A DNA stretch of 64,000 bases, taken from the NCBI GenBank assembly GCA_033725935.1, contig MU867082.1:68465-132464 (forward strand), written 5' to 3'. Below the pieces are notes generated by a model. That model was not told the DNA's origin, ran no database searches, and saw nothing but the letters and a program-made list of their open reading frames with translations. The stretch is from Cladorrhinum sp. PSN259. Its lineage: Eukaryota > Ascomycota > Sordariomycetes > Sordariales > Podosporaceae. Shown in pieces: positions 33,601-44,316 of the stretch. The position numbers were made by a program, and so were the translations under genes. The stretch's first letter is position 1, and each line of letters begins with the position of its first letter.

Positions 33601-36600
33601 CGGGTAACCTCGTGGCATCCCTCCGGGACCCGAGAGTGCGGATCGAGGAGGCTTAGGAGCTTGGATTCTGCGTCAAGACGGCGGCAATCCATGGATGTTG
33701 TCGAAAATGGGCCCCAAAAAAGAAACCGCAAGAGAAAATATAGAGCAAGTCCGGGTAATATCATGAGTTCATTATAGCCCATCGGTCCTTTTTCCACAAG
33801 AGCTGGGGTTGATCTAAAAAGAATAACTGCCGTCCAGTTCAAAAAAAGAGTTCAAAAGTGCAGTGAGACTGCAGTTGACGTCTGCCAGTTGTCCCCTGGC
33901 CCAGTGCCAAGGTCGTGCTATTCCGCATTGATCCCCTATAAATAGCGTTAAGCGCCGGTCGTACCTGCACGGACCAGTGGCAGAACCCGACCTGATGGCG
34001 TGATGCAGAACAAGAAATATTATAGATGTGGTGCATCTTATTCATTCTTTCCAAATACAGTATTCCGAATAGCAAGTCTCAAGTACTCAAAGTCGTAAAC
34101 GTCATAAGATACGAGGTATCATGTTCCTGGACCAAGTCTGGTAGTTGCGATGTTTGCCGCGCTTTCCGCCATAGAACTGGAGGACTCGAAACTTTCCGAT
34201 TTTCACCCCTGCATCTGAACTCTGTTAGCGATACCCAGTATATTATGTGCAAAATTGCTTGACGGTCGGGAGTTACACTATCATATAATAGACTTCTAAG
34301 TTATGTGAGACTTGGGGCCGCGACTTCCAAACAGTCGAACCTGCAGTTTCAAAGTCAAATCCAAAAGAACTTTAGTACGTAATTTTCAGCTCCCATTCAG
34401 CCCTACGGAAGCTAGTCCGTGTCCTGTCACTCGATAAGGTTCTTTCCAGATACCGTGTCTGTCACACCTCCGCTCCTTCACTCAACCTGGAATCCAATCC
34501 TCCTTGGACCACGATCATTCCTGTCGGTGAAAGAATGAACACGGCATTTGCCATTTGAGGCTGTAAACTTCTAGGTTTCATGCTTACCGCTCGGAATTGG
34601 TCTTTCCCATTTGCATACTTCGGGCATCTTCCAAACCGATTCTCAAAGGTGGCGCGAGTGTGTGTCTGCGGCAACAACCACTGTCGATGCAACGCCACAG
34701 CCCAGCACATCCGCGCTACACCGCACTCGGAATGGCGTCAATCCATACCAGAGTAACACAAGCGCGCGAGTGCAAGGGGCATCACACGCGGAGCGTATCA
34801 AAAGTCTGAAACAGCCGCCAGTTCACGCGGCAAATACACGTATTTCGCGGAGGGCACGTACCACCTACCCATTGTGGACTGTGCTTCTTCAACCATCAGA
34901 TGAATCGGTAATCGAGGACCTACCTTAGGCGCTTGTGTTCCCGGCCCGCTGGTTGAGGTGCTACCCCAGATGGGATGAAACAGGTCAAGTACAGGTGGGA
35001 GACAAGTATCGATCAACTCTCAGGCCTTGCATGCTCATCTGCATCAGTTGACGCTATCGTCCCTCTTGTCGATAGCTTCAGCAAAGTTGGGTGCTGCTGG
35101 CGCTTCCCAAGGTTGTGATGGTTGCGTCCCCTCTCTCGATGCAGACAAGACTTGACGTGGAGGTCCTATTGAGAACACCATTCCAACTTGGCAACATCAT
35201 GAGAGCGGTATTTTGCGGTCAAGATCTGCAAGGAACATTTGAAGCGGAGGCTGCACGGCACGCAGTTCAGCCAAACTACGATGATCTCTTTGGTGGGTGC
35301 CACATGGCTGATCAACTCATGTATCAATAGTTCAAAACCTGAGCCTGCACTGGTTAGCTGCCGAAGTCATGCAGGTCATCTGTCTCAAACACTCCAAGGA
35401 ACACGAGTGCCGGCCGAACCCCAGCGAAACCCCAGACTCTTGTCCGGCCAACTCGTCAATCGCCCCCATGCCGATTCTTGTAACGGACCGTCACTGCGGC
35501 TGGCAGAGCTGAACGGTTGACTTGGAAACCTCAAAATAACGCGTCCAGGCACCCGTCAGAAACCGCTGCAGCTTTTGGTTTTGAATACATTCGATTGCTT
35601 TACTCCATTCAGGCCCTGCGAGAATCTGCAGATAATCCCCGCTTCAAGTACGACTTTCCGCCAGTTTTTGTCTTTCCGAGTCTTTTCCCAACCGGGGACC
35701 AACGAAAATAGGATCTCACCCAGAGTGCGGCGCAGATCTGGGCTGGCCAATGATAATGTCTAAGCCGCCGCTTGCATGCATATCAACACACATTCCGTTC
35801 GACCCGTCTACCCCTCGTTAACTCGGTTTACCACTGCGGCCCCGTGTAAATAGACAGACAGCATCATGATGACGGTGTCGGTATCTCATTACCATTTCGC
35901 TCGGGCTCGCGGGACGGCCCTGTGGACGATGCGGCCGCTTGACGCTAAATCTCGGATTGCACACAATGTTTGAGACGATAGACATGCACAGCCGAACAAT
36001 CGTCACTTCAGATGGCACTTCTCGCGCTTAGGCGGGACAAGCGCCATGGGTCCATCTCGTGCTGCAGGTAGTACACACTCGAAACCGCGGCCTCGGTGTC
36101 TTCTTTTTTAAGTCTGGTTCACCAGGAAGGACCATTCCATGTCACAGCAGTATGACGGGAAACTGTGTTTGCGGCTACATCCCGCCATGCTGGACGGTTC
36201 ATGTGGTCCTTTGGAGTCCAAGTTAATGAAGGACCCATATACAATGCTCTCCAGGGCCTCTTGTGCGGTCCCACTCATTTGGAGTGGTGAGAATGCATAT
36301 TAGCATTGTGTGACCAATTGTGGGCATGAAGATGGCGACATACCAACGTCTTGGCTGAAGGCGAGTGCTGCTTTGATGCACGCTACATCTTGATGAGCTT
36401 AAACACGTTTACAGACAGGACCTGCGCCTCTCGCCCGTCAGATCAGTGAAGAGTAAATCGCCAAAAAAAGGTACATGAATTCACCTTGTCTTTTACAATG
36501 GATCGGTTTCTCTTTGCCAGAGAACATGGTTCGTGGATGATGCAGTACAGCAATGAATAGACCGGCTGGTCGGATTTCCGGCAGCCCTACGAGGTGTGTC

Positions 36601-37097
36601 GACGGTTAGTGTAGACAAGGGTGCCAGGGTCGACGATTTCACTGGTATAGTGTACAAACGGCATCAGTGCGGCACACGACCACTATTCGCTCGCGGGAGT
36701 GGTTCAAAGACACTCGGAACGAGTCTTACCAAAGCCCATCTTCTCGCACTGTTGAGACTGTATCGAGGAAATAATGTTGAAAGCAGACAAACAAGCAGCT
36801 TGTCGGGCGCTTGTCTGGTGCCTTGAATTGCCGTTAGCTACCCCGGAACCAACGTCTCCCAAAGGTTCCCGAACCGGCATGCCGCGATCGAAAGAGATTC
36901 AAACTTGCCGCTGGAGGTGCTTGACCTCGTTATCATGCAGGAACCTTTTCTAGGCGTGTGTAGTGTTGTATGCAGAGGGCTACTTCGGGAAGTACTTTTT
37001 TATCTTTTTGTGAGGTGTTTTATTATTTGGGCGCAACTAAACAGTGCTGCTCTTTCTCAGCAACAAATGCGAAGGTATGGCGAAAACCCCTGTCCAA

Positions 37098-37112
37098 CCC
37101 CCCCCCCCCCCC
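37098..37112. repeat. 15-base C homopolymer
   Basis: An uninterrupted run of fifteen C in non-coding DNA about 650 nt upstream of the transcription factor start. Its exact length is prone to sequencing error. Confidence 0.9.
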
Positions 37113-37763
37113 TTCCACCAGCTGACAGGGGAGATGGGACAGGGTCGCGGAGTAACAGCCTCCAAAACGGGCACCAAGCCTCTCATGCAATGGAAGGCCA
37201 AGACTACGATACGTCCCTCCATCCCATCTTCGTTTCCTCGCTAGCTCACGCACCTCGCAGGCACTGGAACAGCATCGCGATGTCGCTCAATATAGCAGCG
37301 CCGCTCATGTGCCGCTGTGTAAAACCCCAGATGGGTTTTCCCCGTTGACAGCGACTCGACGCTCTCTGTGGTCCCTTCCACTCCTCGCTGCAACCCTTTG
37401 CTATTATTTCTTCGATACTAGTGACACTATGAACTGGATGACCACCACCCACACCCCTCCCCCGGCAGGCTGAGGCTTGCTTCGTCGAATCTTCTCCGCT
37501 CCCCCCTCCTTTCCTGACGTTGACTTGACTTTTGTCTCTGTACTGTACCCTTTTGCCCTTTTAAGCCTCTATCCACACTGCGCGTGTGTCCCCGCAGCCG
37601 CGCGTGTGCGTTTACGGCAGTAGCTTCCCCCCGTTTCCGGTTCCTGATTTTGTCACTTTTGTTCCTGAGCCCATATTCACTGCTACCTCTTCTTCATTTG
37701 GTCAAGGCAGTTCAACCGGGCTGTGCTATATACTAACTTGGTACATCTGACAACCCTTCTCCT

Positions 37764-40700
37764 ATGATGGCTAGCCTTAAATTCATAATGGATGTCAACG
37801 TTGAGGACCAGCCGGATCGTCAACCGACCCAGGAGAATAAGAAGGACCAGGGCCCAAGCAAGCCGGCCACTACCGGTCATCTCCAGGAAGCACCCACCAC
37901 CACCAACCCACCAGGTCGACCAACACATGCTAGGAGTCCCGGCCTGGCCACTGAAGAGGATATCAACCTGCTCGTCCCCCCTCCCCAGACCAAGAGGCGC
38001 GGTGGTGCTTCATCAATGGTTTCCAAGTCATCGGCCTCATCAACAAAGACAACATCTACTGCTACTGGAGTAGGAACGAGTGCCAACACAGGAGATACCG
38101 AGAGCGCATCACCATCCTTAACCCCCAGAGCCAAACGCCCTTCGGCTCGGCGCACGAGCACGACAAGCACCGACTCGATGGACCAGTCACAGGGGTATGG
38201 GTCCACTGCTTCGTCGTCGTCGATGGGAAGAGGAGGAGGAGGTCCCATGAGACCGATGCCTCCCCAGCCTCCACAATCCGACATGCACGTGAGGCTCACT
38301 CCCATCACCGGTCGAGTCAGTAGAGCCAAGAAGGGCGTACCCGTCCATGTATGCGAAATCTGCAAGCCGCACAAGACCTTCACCAGGGCCGAACATTTGA
38401 GGTAAGCCATCACGGAAGCCTTAGGAAAACGCTGGGCAGACATATGCTGACAAGGACATCAGACGCCATCAGTTGGGCCATGGAACACCACAATTTCAGT
38501 GTCCGGGTTGTGACAGAGCTTTCCACCGTCAGGACCTTCTAACTCGACATCAGCAAAAGAAGTGAGCATTGCCATTCATGTCCCTATCCCTCATCAATGC
38601 TAATACCCAATGCCAGTGAGCATGGCGGCGATACGGCATCCAAGTCTGGTTCTGCACAGGACAGTCCACACCCTTCCCAAGCAATAATATCATCAAGAGC
38701 AGCCAGATCGTCAGCAAGCTCGTCTGTCCAGCCGGGTCAACAGATACAACCAGCAGGGTCTGCAGCAGCTTCTTCGCCCACAGTTACTGAAATGTCAACT
38801 CCGCCGGTGCCTGGGAGCTCATACACCTCAGGTTATGAGATGCCAAACGACATGTCACCAATAGTATCCGTCATCAATCCCGAGGGGCACTATCGACACC
38901 AACCCAGAACAGCACCACCAATGCCACTTCATGTCGTGACCCAGAACCTGTTAGTACCTGGGCTCCATCCGCCAGACTTCTCTGAGGCGCGTGACACATC
39001 GCCATGGCCCTCATCGGCCTCAGATAGCACATACTCGACACCCGTGTCGGAGCCAGGAAACAGGCGCTTGTTTCGAGGAACCCAAACTATACATTCACAG
39101 TTCCCCAACACCCAGGGAGTCGTCGAGCCGCCCAACATGGACCCAATGCCGATGCCGCCAAACATGTATGTGGGACATTACACATCGAACCCTCAGCCAG
39201 AGCAGCCGCAGCACTCCTATGGTGCTCCGATGTATAGCTTGTCGGGTATGACATCTATTAGCTACGGGAGTAGTGATGGCACAGGCAACCACCAATCGGG
39301 GCTCAGCGGCGTGCAGCTTCGTCAGGATGGCCCTAATTCCTCTATCCGTGGTTCGACTCCGCCCTCGAACACGACTACCCATACCAATGGGGGCCTTTTG
39401 GCTGCCCAAATAGCCGGGCCTCAACATCATAGCGACCCACTGATAAGATATCCTTATGAGAAGGGTCTGGCTGCCCAAATAGCCGGGCCTCAACATCATA
39501 GCGACCCACTGATAAGATATCCTTATGAGAAGGATCTCAGGACCCAACAATCCGGCTTAGGCAATTTTGATATGTTCCAAAACTCCATCGCTTATGGCGG
39601 CAGTGGTAATGCAAGTCCGACTGGGGACAACGGCAGCCATGGCCGCATGATGGAGGGACTGGATCTGGAACATCCTGTTTGCACCATGTCCATGGCAGGT
39701 TCCGGTTCAATGGCTATTCCCTTGCCCAGTCCCATCAATGGCGCGATTCCTCGCTATCTGGAGACGTACTGGAGTCGGGTTCATCCGACGATGCCGGTGG
39801 TGCACCGGAAATCGTATGAGAGACAACCAGAAGGTGTATTGACCTGTGCCATGGCAGCTGTGGCCACCCAGTTTCTCGAGGACAAGGAGGACCGCACCCG
39901 GGGCAGTCAACTTCATGACTACGCTTGGCAGGAGGTGAAGCGGGTGAGCACAAGCCCTTGTCCCCCTGAGCCCAAGGACAGCAACGCTAACTACGACAAA
40001 ACACGATAGATTGCGAAGTGGGATCTTCAGACCAAGCAGGCGATCCTCTTGTGCGAATACTTTGCGCGATTTCGCGGCCGGAACGCGGTTACAAGCCCAT
40101 CAAACATGTTCCGGTCGCTCTATGAGAGGGTGAGTACTCTGCAGTCCTTTACTGCGCCGCCGTCTTCCTCTCTTTCAGATCACAATGGTCTCTGGCTTTT
40201 CGACCCTAGTGCATGGTCTCCTACTTCTTCTCATTCTTCTTCTGCTTCCTCGTCGTGTGGTTCCATCACACCGACCACTACCGCTATGTCTCCTTATGCT
40301 CTGAGGCATTTGAGTTCGCTCCAGACTGCACCACCGTCTTGGAGCGGCTTCTCTTCACCTTATCCCTCTTCCACCACATCTTCATACGGCAACACTCCTA
40401 TTTCATTGTCAGATTCTTCATCTTTGGTCCCTGATTTTTCCTTGCAAAACCACCATCTTAATCCTAATGCTTCATCCTCTTCCCCCGATGCTCGCTCTCG
40501 AGCACAACGATCTTGGTCATCTCTCTTTGCTCCCGTTCGCTACAACCCAGCCCCGGCGGCGGTGTCTTCTCTTTCTTTTCAGCTTTTTTCCGAGAACACA
40601 GGACAGCTATACTCACAGTGTCTATCGAACCCACAGGGCCTGTCACTCGACAACCTGGATCACACCATGGTCGACTCGAACGAGCAAAACAACCTTTCAC

Positions 40701-41905
40701 TTGAAGCTCAATGGAGCAATTGGATCCAAGCTGAAGCAGGTCACCGTTTACTCACAGCGTGCTTTCTCGTCGATGGCCACATGTCTATTTACCAGCAGCT
40801 GCCGCGCGTCGTGGACTACGAGTCGGACACCTCATCAATAGTCGAGCGCATTCGGCTTTTTGGGCGGAGTCAGAGACTTTGGGAGGCTTCATCGGCTGAG
40901 GAATGGGCAGACATACTCAACTCAGACCCAGGGGTTGCCGAACCTCAGTATGTCCCCGAAGTCGAACACCTTACGGCCGAGAGCATTAGAATGCATACGC
41001 CCGTGGACCAAATGGTCATCCTTGGCCGCTGCGCTTTACAGCTGCCTCGGCGCCCCAGTTCTCGCACGACATCTGTCTCTGAAAACAACACACCAGCCCC
41101 CGACTTCGGGCACCGCTCACAACACCTCGGTGTGCAAGCTTCTCAGATCAATTCGAACCACCAAGCTCACCTGCAGGGTGGGTTCCCGATGCTAACGCAG
41201 GAGCAGCGCCTCGTTGAGGCCGAAAGCCGCATCACGGATCTTTTCGGGGATTCTCCTATTGCAAACACGTACCTTGCCCTCCATCATACACCGCTCCGCG
41301 ATCTCCTTGCCGTTAGTGGCGACTCGTGGCTTTTCTCACAAAAGGTATTGCCTGCCAACCTCTTTCAAGATCACCAGAAGCGACTTCTCCAGTGGGTGAT
41401 GAACAAGCTTGCTGGGTTTGACCCAGTCAAAGCTACGGTGTATGCCTCGCGCGCGATTACGCTTTTCCTTGTGCGCCAACCCGGGTCTCACGGGTGCGGC
41501 ACTGATTCTGCCCCCTGGTCGAGTGACCTGTCCGACTATTGGGGCCTCTATGTCTGCTCTCTTATCTGTTGGGCGTTCTGCTTTCATGCGCAGCAACAAG
41601 GGCAGCCTCGACAGCGGAGCAGCAGCGGCGAAAACAGTCCTGCCTCCAGGGGCGGTAACGGGCTATCCATGAGCAACAGCGATGAAGATATCATCAGCTG
41701 GCTGCAAATGGTAGGAAACCCCAGTACGACGCTTGGGGACGTTTCTCGGCTTCGACGCCGTGAGGCGGTCGGTGTGGTTAGGCTCGTCCGTCGCAAGCTA
41801 GAAAGTGACTGCATTGGTGGTCGCAACCGCTTGTATGTGGACGCTGTTGGGGTGCTGGAGAGACTCGAGCGCGAGCAAGAGGGTCGAAACCGGAAGCTGT
41901 TCTAA
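37764..41905 (+). CDS. C2H2 zinc-finger transcription factor with fungal-specific transcription factor domain
   Basis: Exons 37764-38401, 38463-38561, 38617-39943 and 40010-41905 give 1319 residues if the last exon is continuous. Two C2H2 fingers lie near 197-245 (first: CEICKPHKTFTRAEHLRRH; second: CPGCDRAFHRQDLLTRH). They resemble those of fungal regulators that pair a double C2H2 finger with a fungal-specific regulatory domain. The regulatory domain starts near residue 720 (YLETYWSRVHPTMPVVHRKS) and continues through ILLCEYFARFRGR to WSNWIQAEAGHRLLTACF. The middle is Ser/Pro/Gln-rich and contains a 23-residue exact duplication. A GTGAGT at 40130 and a strong acceptor ending at 40582 bound 453 nt of Ser-rich, pyrimidine-rich sequence, so this last exon may hold an in-frame intron. 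Target genes cannot be inferred. Confidence 0.88.
39400..39537 (+). repeat. 69-bp tandem duplication in the transcription-factor gene
   Basis: Two adjacent 69-nt copies starting at 39400 and 39469 are identical except for one or two bases at the 3' ends. Each encodes the same 23 residues (AAQIAGPQHHSDPLIRYPYE and three more), so the frame is kept. Confidence 0.97.
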
Positions 41906-41922
41906 TAAGGACCTTCCTTCTG

Positions 41923-41924
<2 letters not shown>

Positions 41925-41962
<38 letters not shown>
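41925..41962. repeat. CA microsatellite in the 3' flank of the transcription factor
   Basis: Nineteen perfect CA dinucleotides start 20 nt after the stop codon, probably inside the 3' UTR. Confidence 0.95.
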
Positions 41963-41966
<4 letters not shown>

Positions 41967-43097
41967 CGTCAAAACAGAGTCTCTTCTTTGAGCAAACACT
42001 TTACACTCCTTCCCGGTACTTCACTCTTCAACCAACCGCGGATATTTATGATTTAATGGTACAGAACGCTCTCTTTTTTGGGTTTTGGGGCTTGGTTTTA
42101 CGATTTTGGTACATGACGGCATCATCAGCATTGGGTCTGGACCACAAGAATTAATGGGAAATAATGACATAATACCTTGGGAAATATGGATTTTGGGGTT
42201 TTGGTTTGGGTTTGGTTGGTTGAAATTACATTCGTTTGATACCCCTTTTTCGACGTTTACGGCAATGACGAACACAGCATGCACGCAAATTCTGATACCA
42301 CTTTCGACATACACATTTCTCCCGCAAGAATACGGAACAATGATGACGATAACGATGAAGAAGATGGGCGAGGCCGCGAGATTTTGGTACGGTACCCGCT
42401 AATTATCTACTCTCTGGCTTCTTCGTCTTCTTCACCTTACTCAACATGCTTTCGACGAATATGTTGAGTTGTATTTTTTTTTCTTCTTCCATTTTGTACT
42501 TGTACTATCACCGTTCACATGTTCTACTACTATTGGCTGTTTTGTTTTTCTGCTTTCATTTTTCTCTCTTACCCTTTTCTCTCTTATAATAATGACTTTT
42601 CTTTTTCTTATCTTGTACTTTTATTCTTTTGGTGGAAGAGAAAGGGGTAAAAGAGAGACGAAAGCTATTGTTTTGACACTAATGATTAAGATATATACGA
42701 TAACGGGTGGGGAGAATTTTTAATCATGATAATAAAGTGTAATAAGATCAAAATAGGCGGGGCGAAACAAGCAAGAAAAAAACTAAATAAAGAGAGAGAG
42801 GATAGGGGGGGATGCATAAAGATTGTTATCCTAATTTGGGGCAACTTCCTTTATGTATATCTTGTATAAATATCTTGTATAACCATTGTTTATCTATTAC
42901 TTTTTGTTGAAAAAGTGTTGAAACTATATTGCTTGCATTTGCAATGATTATTGGTTCTTTGAGTGATGAAAATGAGGTAAGAAGATAAGTTCACTTGAGC
43001 TGTCGAGCAGCGCATCATCATCATCATCAGTTCGAGTTTTTTTTATATGCTCAAATTCTTCTATATATTATTGTTTGTCTTGTTCATTTACTCACCA

Positions 43098-43113
43098 CCC
43101 TAACCCCTAACCC
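43098..43113. repeat. short telomere-like sequence
   Basis: The 16 bases CCCTAACCCCTAACCC carry about two and a half units of the fungal telomere repeat TTAGGG with one extra C. It is too short to be telomeric. Confidence 0.6.
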
Positions 43114-43230
43114 TCTTGGGGGGATATTAGTTGTAATTAGTAACTAACCAACCATATATATTATATTTGCCTTGGTGAGTAGTAATAGTAGTAGTAGACC
43201 TGTGATGAAGGTTGTGCAAAGCTTTCTCCA

Positions 43231-43259
43231 TATGTATATATATATATATATATATATAC
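43231..43259. repeat. TA microsatellite
   Basis: A TATG followed by about a dozen TA dinucleotides in AT-rich DNA. Confidence 0.9.
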
Positions 43260-44316
43260 AACTCTCGCCTTTTTCTCATCGTTGCCTTGCTACATATGCT
43301 GTTAGCTTGAGGGGGGTGTTACGGAGTTTTTTTTGTCGGTTTCGCCTTTTACTCTCTCTCTCTGCTCAGTCAAGTAGGAGAATTTAATGTCATACTTGTA
43401 ATATGTACGTGTTTGTTCTCCTTTTTTGATGATAGAAGCTAGTCAAGATATCTGACAGATTAATTGGTAGTACCACATCGAGGTCACCTAATTTTTCTCC
43501 TGCGGGAACATATCAGAGAGTAGAACGGGATAGATATCGTGTGTTGAGAAAGGTTCCCCGGGGCTTGGTCGCATGAATCATAGTTGAAGCTGAGTTCGTA
43601 TATAACTCCTTATTTCGCCAAAACTCCATTCCACAAATATTTCACCCCTTTCCACGCATCCTTCACTTCTTTGAAGCAATCAGGGCATTGATTTGCACAA
43701 ATGAATCCTTCAGAGTAATATACACATGCGATACAACAGGCAGTCTTTAAATGGAAACGGGAGTCCGGAAATGACCAAGAAAGAAGAGTTCTTGTTTATT
43801 CGTCTCTATGTACCTCCAAGCCAGGACCACCCGTCGCTTTCGACGTAAGTCCTATTTCAATCCGATCCTATCTCAATCCCAGCATACATTCTTTTGTAAA
43901 AGTTCGTCCAGGTCCAGAAAGAGACATATTTTGGACAAGATAAAAGAGTTTTTGTGTTGTTTAAAAGCCAATCGCTAGTACCGCCCTTTCTCCCAAGAAT
44001 TGAGATGTAAAAAAAACCACAAACAGGTATCTCGTGACTTCTTTGCCCCTTGCCAATACCGAAAAAAAAAATAACACAAAAAGCCGCCTTCCCATGTTGC
44101 GCCCGCCCAAAAAAACAGAAAGAAGACTAAATAAAGGTTTTGTTACTAAAAAGGTATAATGTCATGATTTGTACCTCCCTCCTCCTCTTTCATAAACGAG
44201 GGTAAAGTTGAGGTTCAAAAAAACAATTCAAGACCAAAGAGCCTCATTAAAATTCGGTATGGTTGTTGTCAAACATTTTGTGCACCAAGAAAGCGTCATA
44301 CATCATCCGTCAATCC

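Larger units (their letters stand above)
29410..37763. other. 8.3 kb gene-poor intergenic region
   Basis: I find no protein gene that can be supported on either strand. The longest open frame (about 184 codons at 32881-33435, minus) begins at a TTG and has no protein-like pattern. The stretch is of ordinary base composition, apart from a run of A/T tracts, GT and CA microsatellites and a palindrome near 30230-30630, and a 15-base C run. No transposase, reverse transcriptase or terminal repeat is visible, and there is no strong AT bias as expected of an RIP-mutated transposon. The last 250 bases before the next gene are C/T-rich leader-like DNA. Confidence 0.55.
41906..44316. other. 2.4 kb intergenic between convergent genes (transcription factor and AHC1-like)
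   Basis: No supported gene. The region is AT-rich and full of short open frames from T-rich DNA (42469-42723). It contains a CA repeat directly after the stop codon, a TA run and a short telomere-like stretch. It should contain both 3' UTRs. Confidence 0.5.

Noticed and set aside
33500..36900. Possible tRNA or snoRNA genes in the gene-poor region
   Set aside because: I looked by eye for B-box (GGTTCRANNCC) and cloverleaf patterns and saw none convincing; a covariance-model search would settle it.
39350..39362. B-box-like GGTTCGACTCC in the transcription-factor gene
   Set aside because: It is inside a clear coding exon and no A-box or acceptor stem is present at the right distance.
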